Shown in pieces: positions 40,900-49,988 of a DNA stretch of 64,000 bases (position 1 is the stretch's first letter; each line of letters opens with the position of its first letter). The DNA comes from an uncultured Alphaproteobacteria bacterium (GTDB lineage: Bacteria > Pseudomonadota > Alphaproteobacteria > HIMB59 > GCA-002718135), in NCBI GenBank assembly GCA_902623255.1, contig CACNSY010000001.1, positions 143,463-207,462 on the forward strand. The letters run 5' to 3'. A program made the position numbers and the translations under genes. Below the pieces are notes generated by a model that saw nothing but the letters and a program-made list of their open reading frames with translations, was not told the origin of the DNA and ran no database searches.

Positions 40900-41698
40900 A
40901 TTTTAAAGAAGGAATTTTTTTTCTTATTTTATCTACATCAGAAATATTAATAGTTGAGTTAATAATTGCAGGTTTATTTTTGGTACTATTTATAATCTTC
41001 CCCCATGGATCTACTAAAAGAGAATATCCATAGGTCTTCCTTTTCATATGATGATTTCCACACATACCTGTTGCCACAATAAATACATTATTCTCTATAG
41101 CTCGTGATCTATTCAAAACCTCCCAATGATCTTTTCCGGTTGGTCTAGTAAAAGCAGCAGGAACTAAAATAATTGAACAATCTTTTTTTGCAAGTTGCCT
41201 ATATAAATTAGGAAATCGTAAATCATAACAAATTGTCATTCCTAATTTAATATTATTAATTTTTGTAAAAATTATTTTATTACCAGCTTTGAACAAAGAT
41301 GATTCCTGATGTTTTTCTTTATTATTAATTTCAACATCAAACATATGTATCTTATCATATGTTTTTTTTATGACTCCATAATTGTTTATAAAAAAAGACC
41401 TGTTAATGAGCTTTTTGCGATTTTTGACTTTTAAAAGTAAAGAACCAAGATTTATACTAACTTTGTTTTTTTTAGCAAAATCTTTAGCCATTTTCAAAAC
41501 TGGACAGGAATTTTGATAAGGTGCGTTTAACATTAAATAATTTTTGTCATTTGTAATTATATTCGAACATTCTGGAGTGCATATTAAGTGAGGTTTAAAT
41601 TTGATTGCCTTGTTAAAATTTTGTTCAAGAAGTTTAGAATTAAAATTCGGTAGATGACTTGCAGAAAATTGGACTTGAGATACTTTAAGCTTATTCAT
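40892..41698 (-). CDS. Carbon-nitrogen hydrolase (nitrilase superfamily amidase)
   Basis: A 268-aa amidohydrolase of the Nit/omega-amidase type. The catalytic triad is Glu43 (CTPECSN), Lys116 (YDKIHMF) and Cys157 (TICYDLRFP). Such enzymes hydrolyse amides such as 2-oxoglutaramate or deaminated glutathione. The substrate here is not shown. It overlaps the MFS gene by 4 bases and the methyltransferase by 8, so is part of the same operon. Confidence 0.87.
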   Translation of the reverse strand: MNKLKVSQVQFSASHLPNFNSKLLEQNFNKAIKFKPHLICTPECSNIITNDKNYLMLNAPYQNSCPVLKMAKDFAKKNKVSINLGSLLLKVKNRKKLINRSFFINNYGVIKKTYDKIHMFDVEINNKEKHQESSLFKAGNKIIFTKINNIKLGMTICYDLRFPNLYRQLAKKDCSIILVPAAFTRPTGKDHWEVLNRSRAIENNVFIVATGMCGNHHMKRKTYGYSLLVDPWGKIINSTKNKPAIINSTINISDVDKIRKKIPSLKYE

Positions 41699-42840
41699 TT
41701 AAATTTTAGTAAGAAAACTAATCCAGAGGTAAACACTATAATACATAATAAATACATATTTAATGTAAGAGAATAAGCTTCAGCTAAAAATCCAATTCCA
41801 GCAGGCATAATCATTGTTGATGATAATCCGATTGTTATAAGGTTAGTCACAGTCATAGGAATACTCTCATTAGACTGTTTAACTGCCTGTCTAATAATAA
41901 TGGGTACTAAATTGGCTATAGCAAATCCATAAAAGCTTAAAACAACAAGAATAATATAAAAATTATTGGTTAACAAAGATAAAAGCATTATTGATGCACC
42001 AATCATCACAAAGTGGCAACCTACAACTTTTTCACTAAATAAATTGATTAATGAATTAGAAAATAAATTAGCAAAAATTGCTCCAATACTAAAGAAAATT
42101 AAACCCATACTTGCCAAGTAAAGTGGGGCATTTAAATCTTTTGATAACCATAATGTTGACCAATCCATAATTATTCCACCGGAGCCAAAAATAAAAAATA
42201 ATAAAAACCCAAATAATAGAACATTAGTTTCAGGTATTTTGAATTTTTCACCAACACCTTTAAAGTCTAAATTACGCGGTAATCCAAATGAGAATACAAA
42301 AAAAGATATAAAGATTGATAAAAAAGACAAGATAGTTAAAAATATATAAGGTTCATAATTATATCTCATAATTATACCTGCTAACCCTCCTCCAATTAGA
42401 ATACCTAAATTAAATCCCATCGCATAATATGGAGTAATAATTTTCTTAAAATGTTGTTCAATTAATTGAGTATGAATTCCACCTATAGGGCCAGATGCGC
42501 CCCAACCTATTCCAGCTGGTATCGATGTTAATAAAAAATAAAAATACGAAGGAGACACAATTGAAAGTAAAGTAGAAAAAGTAACAAGTGGAAAAGCCAA
42601 AGACATTATCAATTTTGTTCCATATTTTGGAACAAGTATTCTTCCAGCTATCTGGTTAGAGATGATAAAAAATATTCCAAATAATAGTATTGCAAAGCTT
42701 AAATCAGACTCATCTATTGATAGTCTATTCATATTCCATGGAGTTACACCAAAGTAGCAGCCAACTACTATCATGGGATAAGTTGATGTAATTATTGAAG
42801 CAAGTGTTGCTCTTCTAAATATTTTAATTTCTTCTGACAC
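41695..42840 (-). CDS. MFS transporter
   Basis: A 12-helix major facilitator of about 381 aa. Weak family features are visible (SLAFPLVTFSTLLSIV, GWGASGPIGGIHTQLIEQHF). The proposed GTG start at 42838-42840 leaves 8 bases after the aldo/keto reductase stop; an in-frame TTG at 42853-42855 would overlap it. Substrate and direction are unknown. It lies inside the sugar-importer operon and might export a product or serve as a second uptake route. Confidence 0.8.
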   Translation of the reverse strand: MSEEIKIFRRATLASIITSTYPMIVVGCYFGVTPWNMNRLSIDESDLSFAILLFGIFFIISNQIAGRILVPKYGTKLIMSLAFPLVTFSTLLSIVSPSYFYFLLTSIPAGIGWGASGPIGGIHTQLIEQHFKKIITPYYAMGFNLGILIGGGLAGIIMRYNYEPYIFLTILSFLSIFISFFVFSFGLPRNLDFKGVGEKFKIPETNVLLFGFLLFFIFGSGGIIMDWSTLWLSKDLNAPLYLASMGLIFFSIGAIFANLFSNSLINLFSEKVVGCHFVMIGASIMLLSLLTNNFYIILVVLSFYGFAIANLVPIIIRQAVKQSNESIPMTVTNLITIGLSSTMIMPAGIGFLAEAYSLTLNMYLLCIIVFTSGLVFLLKFK

Positions 42841-42848
42841 AAAAATTT

Positions 42849-43832
42849 TTACCAACGATGATGAACATCATCAAAAAAATATTTTGTGTAAACACTATTG
42901 ATTTCATTCATTAAGGATGAAATTTCATTTAATTCTGATGCAGAAGTATTCAAACCTACGTGATCTTTATTTTTAGCGCCAGGAATAACAATACTTACTG
43001 CATCATGCATTAAAATCCATTTCAGTGACAATTGAGACAATGTAATCCCTTCTGGTAATATATTTTTTAACTCATCAACAGCTTCTAATGCTTTATTAAA
43101 ATTTACCCCAGAAAATGTTTCACCTACATCAAACGCATCTCCATTAATATTGTAATTACGATGATCATCAGGAGCAAATGAGGAATCTTTATTAAATTTT
43201 CCAGTTAATAATCCACTTGCAAGGGGTACTCTCACAATAATTGCAACTTTTTTTTCTTTTGCAATTTTAAATAATTTTTCAGCAGGTTTTTGTCTGAAAA
43301 TATTGAATATAACCTGAATAGATTTTGTATTTGGTCGTTTGATGCATTCAAGAGCCTCGTCAACTGTTTGAACACTAAAACCATAATTTTGAATTTTACC
43401 TTTACTCACTAAATAATCTAACATTTCGAATGTGTTGTCAGATGAATACACTTCTGTTGGAGGACAATGCATTTGTAAAAGATCAATTGTTTCAACATTA
43501 AGGTTTGATAAAGATTGATTTACATAAGATTCCATTAAATCTTTATCATAGTATCCCTTTGCAACATGGGGGTTGATTTGTCTTCCAGCTTTTGTTGCTA
43601 CATAAATTCTTTCAGATACTGATTTAAGGAACTCGCCTACAAATTTTTCACTTCTGCCCATTCCGTAAACATCAGCGGTATCGAAGAAGTTTACACCATT
43701 TTCATACGATGATTTTAAAATTTCTTGAGCGCTGTCTTCAGTTACATTCCCCCAATCAGCTCCTATTTGCCAACAACCTAAACCAACTTCGGAAACATTC
43801 CAATCCAGTGAGCCAAATTTTCTATATTTCAT
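42849..43832 (-). CDS. Aldo/keto reductase
   Basis: An NADP(H)-linked TIM-barrel oxidoreductase of 327 aa. The catalytic Asp and Tyr are in FFDTADVYGMGRSE, the Lys in YVATKAG and the His in LLQMHCPP. The late segment IVIPGAKNKDHV binds the cofactor. It lies 3 bases after the first ADP-ribosylglycohydrolase-like gene, so it probably acts on a sugar or sugar derivative handled by that operon. Confidence 0.88.
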   Translation of the reverse strand: MKYRKFGSLDWNVSEVGLGCWQIGADWGNVTEDSAQEILKSSYENGVNFFDTADVYGMGRSEKFVGEFLKSVSERIYVATKAGRQINPHVAKGYYDKDLMESYVNQSLSNLNVETIDLLQMHCPPTEVYSSDNTFEMLDYLVSKGKIQNYGFSVQTVDEALECIKRPNTKSIQVIFNIFRQKPAEKLFKIAKEKKVAIIVRVPLASGLLTGKFNKDSSFAPDDHRNYNINGDAFDVGETFSGVNFNKALEAVDELKNILPEGITLSQLSLKWILMHDAVSIVIPGAKNKDHVGLNTSASELNEISSLMNEINSVYTKYFFDDVHHRW

Positions 43833-43835
43833 TAT

Positions 43836-45995
43836 TTATTCTACAATGACTTCATCGGTCACCATAGTTCCATCTTCAACAATTAATCCCATAGCTCCAT
43901 TTTCAAGCACATCCGAATTATCAGTGAACTCTAAAACAACTTTATTATCAAGATAACCAGATAATTTATTATCCTCAACTTTAAGCGATAATTTATAATC
44001 TTTATAATATTCAAGATCAAAATCTATTTCTTTCAACACTTTTGGCTCATTAATTACTTTTATTAATTGAAGTTTATTTGATGCATTAATCACTAAACCA
44101 TAATATCTATTTAATCCTTGCACTCTTACAGCAAGACCGCCTGTTTTTACTCGCTGAATTGCAATATCGGAAGTAACCTTATAGTTTTTCCATAAATCAG
44201 TTCCTGTAATTAACATTCCTCTACCACTATCTTTACACACTCTAAAAGTTCTCTCTCCACTATCCCATTTATCTAGAGCATCGACCCAACTAGCTTTCCA
44301 CATTTTAGCATTTGAAAATTTAACACCCCTTTTATGTTTTCCAATGTGGTTAGGTTTAGAAAATTTACAATTTGGCTCACCCGTGAAAGTTAAATAATTT
44401 AAAATTAAACTGCCAGAATTTGCTTCATCTGATTCTATAGAAAAACCAACTTGTGTAATAGGATTGCCTTCTGTTGAAGGAATTTTCCATTTAAGTTTTT
44501 GTGATTTATCAGGAAAAAGCACAACGCTATCAGAATTTATTCTTTCGTAATTATCCTCTTCTCCAAAAACATTGATAAAACAAGTAACCGTTATTGGTTT
44601 TTGAGAATTCGACTTAAAAATGATTTCGCTTTCTATATTTTGTCCTGAATATAAAAGTGGACAGGAAATAAAGTTATAACTTTGAAAAAATCTTTCTCTT
44701 GCAGAGCCTGTCAACTCATACAATTCCTGAGGAAAAAAAGTATCAACAACAGCCTCAGAACAAACACCAGGCGCAACTCTGTCAAATTTAATTTCTAATG
44801 CTCTTTTTCCTATACTACTCTCATACTCTGTATTTTGGACAATAGTTGAAATATTTTTGTTATTTTTAAAACTTGATCTCCAACCTTGAACGGAACCAGG
44901 CATTTCAAAATGAAATCTTGAACCATTTTTAGGCTCAACAGTTTCTTCTTTATTCATTTTTTTAGCAGTATTAATAACCTTATAAGCTTCTGTTAAGGCA
45001 TCAGTTTGTGTTTCACCTCCGTTAGCAGTCGGACAATACATTCTATCTTGTATAGGTGTTAAATAATCTGGACCATTCCTTAAGCCTTCAAGACCATTTT
45101 TAATACCCATAATGCAACCAACGTTACCAGAATTACAATCAGTGTCATGACCAGCGGTATTTACTATCATAAGAGTTTTTTGAAGATCATCATCACCAAA
45201 TAATAGTGACAGTATAATTATTGCATGGTTAGGTATCATATGACATCCACCAAGATATTTATCATATCCATATGTTTCAGCTTGAAATTCTCTTGCCTGC
45301 ATCCAATCATTATTACCAGCTCTCATATTTTGAAGTTCACCTATCAGTTTATAAATAAGAGAACTATTTGGGATATATTTTTTTGACTCATCAATAATTT
45401 TGTTAATATCAGTCTCAACAAATGCTAGTGACTCCATAGCTGCAACCATCTGAGCACCATAGATTGCTTCCCCGTCATGACTGACACTTCCTGCTCTTCT
45501 TGCAAGATCTGCTGCTTTTTCTGGATCACCAGGAGTGACTAAAGCCCAACCGTCAATAAATATTTGCGCACCTATTTGTTCCGCAACTACTTTACCATTT
45601 GTTTCTATTGATCCACTCATAGGAGCTTCTATTCCAGCTTTTAAATTTTGATATGCGGTATCTTCAGCTGAATGACCTCTTCCTCCCCACCATAAAACTG
45701 TTTTGTTCTCAATTAAATTATTTAGCCAAGACTGACCAATTTGTTTTGGACTTATATTAGGGTCATAATTATTTTCTCTTAGAGCGCGAAGAAATGTAAA
45801 TGTTCCAGTTATATCATCGTCAGTTACAACTAATGGAACATTTAATTGCTCATTAACATAGTAATTTATTTCACCTAGCTCTTCCATGATCCTTTCATGT
45901 GACCACTGCTCAAAAGGACGGCCTAAATACACACCAATTAATTTACCGAGCACTCCAGCGTATACTTTTTCTTCATAAATCTTATCTAATTTCAT
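43836..45995 (-). CDS. ADP-ribosylglycohydrolase-family protein with C-terminal beta-sandwich, copy 1
   Basis: A 719-aa protein in two parts. Residues 1 to about 345 are an all-helical ADP-ribosylglycohydrolase domain with metal ligands TDDD at 58-61 and HDTD at 283-286, and GNVGC after them. The rest looks like beta-sandwich carbohydrate-binding or LamG-like modules; the last 160 residues (TGTDLWKNY, RVQGLNRYYGL) resemble the domain in 3-keto-disaccharide hydrolase-type proteins. No signal peptide, so cytoplasmic. It probably cleaves an N- or O-glycosidic bond in a compound imported by the neighbouring ABC system. Substrate unknown. Confidence 0.8.
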   Translation of the reverse strand: MKLDKIYEEKVYAGVLGKLIGVYLGRPFEQWSHERIMEELGEINYYVNEQLNVPLVVTDDDITGTFTFLRALRENNYDPNISPKQIGQSWLNNLIENKTVLWWGGRGHSAEDTAYQNLKAGIEAPMSGSIETNGKVVAEQIGAQIFIDGWALVTPGDPEKAADLARRAGSVSHDGEAIYGAQMVAAMESLAFVETDINKIIDESKKYIPNSSLIYKLIGELQNMRAGNNDWMQAREFQAETYGYDKYLGGCHMIPNHAIIILSLLFGDDDLQKTLMIVNTAGHDTDCNSGNVGCIMGIKNGLEGLRNGPDYLTPIQDRMYCPTANGGETQTDALTEAYKVINTAKKMNKEETVEPKNGSRFHFEMPGSVQGWRSSFKNNKNISTIVQNTEYESSIGKRALEIKFDRVAPGVCSEAVVDTFFPQELYELTGSARERFFQSYNFISCPLLYSGQNIESEIIFKSNSQKPITVTCFINVFGEEDNYERINSDSVVLFPDKSQKLKWKIPSTEGNPITQVGFSIESDEANSGSLILNYLTFTGEPNCKFSKPNHIGKHKRGVKFSNAKMWKASWVDALDKWDSGERTFRVCKDSGRGMLITGTDLWKNYKVTSDIAIQRVKTGGLAVRVQGLNRYYGLVINASNKLQLIKVINEPKVLKEIDFDLEYYKDYKLSLKVEDNKLSGYLDNKVVLEFTDNSDVLENGAMGLIVEDGTMVTDEVIVE

Positions 45996-46019
45996 AACCC
46001 ATCCTTTTTAAATTAAAAT

Positions 46020-48182
46020 TTATTCAATTGAAATTGATTCACTCTGAATAGCTCCATTTTCAGTTATGAAACCAATCATCCCTTGTTCAAATGAATTTTC
46101 ATTATCTTCAACCTCAATCATTAATTTATCATCAATAAAACCTTGTAAATGATTACCTTTAACTTTGAATTGTAAATTGTAATCTTTAAAAAATTCTAAA
46201 TCAAAATCTATTTCTTTTAGAGTTTTTAATTCATACTCCATTTTATTTATTTTTAATTTTTTGTCAGAAGTGAGCTCAAGAGAGTAATATCTTTTTAAGC
46301 CTTGAGATCTTAGTATCAGACCAGCAGCAGATGCGAGTGGAATGGATATCTTTGATGAGATTGTATAATCTTTCCATGTCTCACTTCCAGTCATAATGTG
46401 ACCCCTTCCAATACCTCTTACAATTTTAAAAGCTTCTTGCCATCTAAATTGCCATTTATCTACATCATTCACCCAAGCCCTTTTCCATAATTGACCGTAA
46501 GGCTGTTCTTTATAAAAAATACCTCTTGTATATTCATCAATGTGATCAGGTCTTTTGAATGTCATTTTAGGTGTTCCAGAAATATCTAAATAATTCATTA
46601 GAATTTTGCCATTATTATTATTATCTGAGTTAATACTAATACCAATCTGACCAATTGGATTTGATAAAGTATCAGGTACAATCCATTCTATAATTTTATT
46701 TTCTTTATTCTTAATATTAAAATCATCAGATGATACTTTAATGAGCTTATCATCAGCACCCCAATATTTGATAAATAAATTAATTTTTAAATCTTTATCA
46801 GTATCTGAGATCAATTCTGTCTTAATTTTTTGACCGCTATATACGGTTGGACAAGCTACATAATCATAATGAAAATATCTTTGGAATTGATAACCTTCTA
46901 ACCTTGTAAACCATTCAGGAAAAAAACTTTCTACATAAATTTCACTTGATAAACCAAAAGATAAGTCAGTAAAATTTATCTCTAGCGCTCTCTGTCCAAT
47001 ATTTGATTTATAATCAACATTTGAAATTTTAGTGTTTAAATTATTATCATTTGATTTATCTACCATCCAACCTTGTGTCGATGTTTCCATTTCAAAATTA
47101 TATCTTGCGTTATTTTTTATAGACTTACTTTCTAGTCCATTCATTCTTCTCGTAATATTAATAATATTCTGACTTTCTATTAAGGCATCGGTCATTGTTT
47201 CCGAGCCATATGCGGTAGGTAGATATATTATATCGTTAACAGGCGTAATATAGTCTGGACCATCTTTAATACCTTCTAGGCCATTTTTGATTCCTAAAAT
47301 ACATCCAACATTACCAGAGTTACAATCAGTATCCCAGCCAGCAGTATTTACAATCATTAAAGATTTTTGAAAATTATCATCACCAAAAAGTAGTGCGAGA
47401 ATAATTAAAGCATGATTGGGAACGATATGACAATTACCTGGAAATTTAGCATAACCATATTTATCTTCAATTTTAGTTCTTGCTTGCTCCCAGTCTAAAT
47501 TACTTGAACTCCAATCTTGAATATCAGAAATAAGTTTGTAAATTGTCGAGTCAGAAGGAACAAACTTTTTACTTTTTTCAATTATTTTTTTAATATCATT
47601 TTCAATAAAAGAATATGCTTCCATTGCAGCTACCACTTGAGCACCGTAAACAGATTCACCATCATGACTTACACTGCCAGCTTTTTTTGCTAATTCAACT
47701 GCTTGCTCAGGATCTCCTGGCGAAACCATTCCCCATCCATCAATAAATATTTGAGCACCTATTTGCTCAGCAATTACTTTTCCATTCATTTTAATAGAAC
47801 CACTTTCAGGAGCATGAATACCTTGTTTCAAATTCATGTAAGCACTTTCTTCAGTTAAGATTCCTTTTCCAGCCCATGCAAGAACAGTTTGGTTTTCTAA
47901 ACAATAATTTAACCAGGTTTGACCAATTTGTTTTGCGGTAATATTTTTATCAAAATTAAAATGCTTCAAAGCATTAATAAATCTAAATGTTCCTGTTAAA
48001 TCATCATCTGTTACATGAATGGGAAAATCTAATTTATCATTTACATAGTAATTAATAGGACCAAGTTCTTTCATTATTCTGTCGTAATACCAACCTTCAA
48101 AAGGACGGCCTAAGTAAACGCCAATGATTTTTCCTAATACACCTGCGTATACTTTATCTTCAAAAGTCTTGTTAAGGTCCAT
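46020..48182 (-). CDS. ADP-ribosylglycohydrolase-family protein with C-terminal beta-sandwich, copy 2
   Basis: A paralogue of the next gene (720 aa), same architecture. The N-terminal 60 residues are about two-thirds identical by eye, and TDDD, SHDGE and WDTDCNSG replace or repeat the metal motifs; the first ligand motif HDTD is WDTD here. Conservation falls in the C-terminal half, as expected for binding modules that have diverged. It lies 22 bases downstream of the permease gene. Two copies kept side by side suggest two related substrates or a hetero-oligomer. Confidence 0.8.
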   Translation of the reverse strand: MDLNKTFEDKVYAGVLGKIIGVYLGRPFEGWYYDRIMKELGPINYYVNDKLDFPIHVTDDDLTGTFRFINALKHFNFDKNITAKQIGQTWLNYCLENQTVLAWAGKGILTEESAYMNLKQGIHAPESGSIKMNGKVIAEQIGAQIFIDGWGMVSPGDPEQAVELAKKAGSVSHDGESVYGAQVVAAMEAYSFIENDIKKIIEKSKKFVPSDSTIYKLISDIQDWSSSNLDWEQARTKIEDKYGYAKFPGNCHIVPNHALIILALLFGDDNFQKSLMIVNTAGWDTDCNSGNVGCILGIKNGLEGIKDGPDYITPVNDIIYLPTAYGSETMTDALIESQNIINITRRMNGLESKSIKNNARYNFEMETSTQGWMVDKSNDNNLNTKISNVDYKSNIGQRALEINFTDLSFGLSSEIYVESFFPEWFTRLEGYQFQRYFHYDYVACPTVYSGQKIKTELISDTDKDLKINLFIKYWGADDKLIKVSSDDFNIKNKENKIIEWIVPDTLSNPIGQIGISINSDNNNNGKILMNYLDISGTPKMTFKRPDHIDEYTRGIFYKEQPYGQLWKRAWVNDVDKWQFRWQEAFKIVRGIGRGHIMTGSETWKDYTISSKISIPLASAAGLILRSQGLKRYYSLELTSDKKLKINKMEYELKTLKEIDFDLEFFKDYNLQFKVKGNHLQGFIDDKLMIEVEDNENSFEQGMIGFITENGAIQSESISIE

Positions 48183-48204
48183 TTAATTACTCCCGTTTTA
48201 AATA

Positions 48205-49047
48205 TTAACCTTTAGTTGCTCCACTCGTTAAACCAGCGATAAACCTTCTTTGGAAAAACATAAATAAAATAGCAATTGGTGCAGCCATTAAAATTGAAGC
48301 TGCGCTTACCAATCCATAATCATTTGCAAATCTACTTTGGAATGTAAACAAAATTGATGAAATAGGTTTGTACTCATCAGTAATAATAAAAGTAATAGCA
48401 AATAAAAACTCATTCCAAACTGTTAATGACACAATAAGCGCTGTTGTTAAAAAAACTGGCCAAGATAAAGGTAGGGCAACCCTTGTAAACAATTGCATAA
48501 CAGATGCCCCATCTAGTTTAGCAGCTTCAAATAGTTCTGTAGGTAGTTGCAACATATATGATCGAATTAAGAAAGTTGCGAAAGGGGCATTTAAGGCGCT
48601 ATAAATAATAACTAAACCAATCCTTGTGTCTAGGAGATATAAACTTTTCCACATTAAAAATAATGGTAAAATAAATAATTGAGCAGGAATACTTATTCCA
48701 ACTAAAAGGTATAAGCCAACAACAATTGTTTGAATTCCTCTTGGGTTTAAAATTGCCAAACTGAAAGCAGCAAGGCCTGAAACAGTCAAATTTAATATCA
48801 ATGTCCCGATAACCAAAGTAAGTGAATTCATAAATATTTGAGTGTAATTTCCATTTACCCAAGCATCATAATAATTCATCAATCTTATTTCATTTGGAAA
48901 ACCTAAAGGATTTGCTCCAAATTCAGAAGATGGTTTTATAGAATTAAAAGCTAAAACTAGTAATGGTAAAATAATTGTTAAAGCCATAAAAATCAAAATG
49001 GCGTGATTTATATAGCTAGATCTTTGTCTAAATCTTGCAGTTGCCAT
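48205..49047 (-). CDS. Sugar ABC transporter permease (MalG type)
   Basis: A six-helix permease of 280 aa of the CUT1 family. The EAA loop is LFEAAKLDGASVMQLFTRVALPLSWP, and the C-terminus FQRRFIAGLTSGATKG is the MalG-type end. It lies 8 bases after the MalF-type gene, and the ADP-ribosylglycohydrolase-like genes follow. Confidence 0.92.
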   Translation of the reverse strand: MATARFRQRSSYINHAILIFMALTIILPLLVLAFNSIKPSSEFGANPLGFPNEIRLMNYYDAWVNGNYTQIFMNSLTLVIGTLILNLTVSGLAAFSLAILNPRGIQTIVVGLYLLVGISIPAQLFILPLFLMWKSLYLLDTRIGLVIIYSALNAPFATFLIRSYMLQLPTELFEAAKLDGASVMQLFTRVALPLSWPVFLTTALIVSLTVWNEFLFAITFIITDEYKPISSILFTFQSRFANDYGLVSAASILMAAPIAILFMFFQRRFIAGLTSGATKG

Positions 49048-49055
49048 TTATAATT

Positions 49056-49934
49056 TTATACCTCCCAACCCATCCGCCTTAAAATTGCAAAAAAACCAAC
49101 TATAATACCGACATAGAAGAACATCATAACACCTATAGTAGACGCGTAACCAACATTCATTCGTTGAAAGGCTTGAGAGTACAGATGATTTGCTACAACT
49201 TCAGAACTGTATGCTGGCCCACCCATTGTTAAAATGTATACATAATCAAATGTTGGGACAGACCAGATAATGATAATTATTAAAGATAAAACAAAAATTG
49301 GGCGTATCATTGGTAAAGTAATGTATCTAAATTTTTGAAATTTTGTTGCTCCTTCAATATCTGCTGCTTCATAAAGAGAATCATCAACTTGATACATTCC
49401 AGTTAAATAAATAATAACTAAGAAGCCCCAGAAGTGCCACATATCTACCCAGGCAACAGCGTATAAAGCAGTCTCTTTCATTGCAAAAGGTGACTTAGCA
49501 AGAAAATCAATACCTTGATTCTCAAACCAACCACCTAAACCATGTCTTGGATGGAATATGTATCTCCAAATCAAACAGTTAACGATACTGGCTAAAATAT
49601 ATGGAAAAAAATATACTAGCCTATAAAAAAGTTGTCCTCTTTTTATTCCAGTTAAAAGATAGGCTATAATAAGTGCTACTATTACTGGTATTGTTAAGAA
49701 CATTACTGTCCAAATTATGTTGTGTTTAACTGCTTTCTTGAAAACACGGTCTCTAAATAATTCTTGAAAGTTTTCTAATCCAACGTAATTTATTCTGCCA
49801 AAACCATTCCAGTCCGTTAAACATAACAATAAACTTAGTACCGATGGAAACATCACCACAAAGAAATGAATAAATATTACTGGAAATAAAAAGTACCAGG
49901 AAATTGCATTTATACTTGTTAAAAATTTTGGCAT
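49056..49934 (-). CDS. Sugar ABC transporter permease (MalF type)
   Basis: The partner permease of 292 aa in the CUT1 family, with six helices and the EAA loop LYEAADIEGATKFQKFRYITLP. There is no large periplasmic insert, unlike the MalF-type gene at 58983. It is separated from the binding-protein gene by 54 bases that include a strong hairpin. Confidence 0.92.
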   Translation of the reverse strand: MPKFLTSINAISWYFLFPVIFIHFFVVMFPSVLSLLLCLTDWNGFGRINYVGLENFQELFRDRVFKKAVKHNIIWTVMFLTIPVIVALIIAYLLTGIKRGQLFYRLVYFFPYILASIVNCLIWRYIFHPRHGLGGWFENQGIDFLAKSPFAMKETALYAVAWVDMWHFWGFLVIIYLTGMYQVDDSLYEAADIEGATKFQKFRYITLPMIRPIFVLSLIIIIIWSVPTFDYVYILTMGGPAYSSEVVANHLYSQAFQRMNVGYASTIGVMMFFYVGIIVGFFAILRRMGWEV

Positions 49935-49949
49935 AATTTTATTATTTTT

Positions 49950-49976
49950 AATAAGGGGAAAATATTTCCCCTTATT
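49950..49976 (-). terminator. Stem-loop between sugar-binding protein and permease genes
   Basis: A 12-bp perfect stem AATAAGGGGAAA/TTTCCCCTTATT with a 3-base loop. Downstream on the minus strand it is followed by an A-rich, not T-rich, stretch, so it is more likely an RNA-stabilising or attenuating element that keeps binding-protein mRNA above permease mRNA. Confidence 0.6.
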
Positions 49977-49988
49977 TAAATTTATAAA

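Noticed and set aside
43836-48182. Recent identical duplication or assembly artefact of the two glycohydrolase-like genes
   Set aside because: The copies differ throughout, especially in the C-terminal half, so they are old paralogues.
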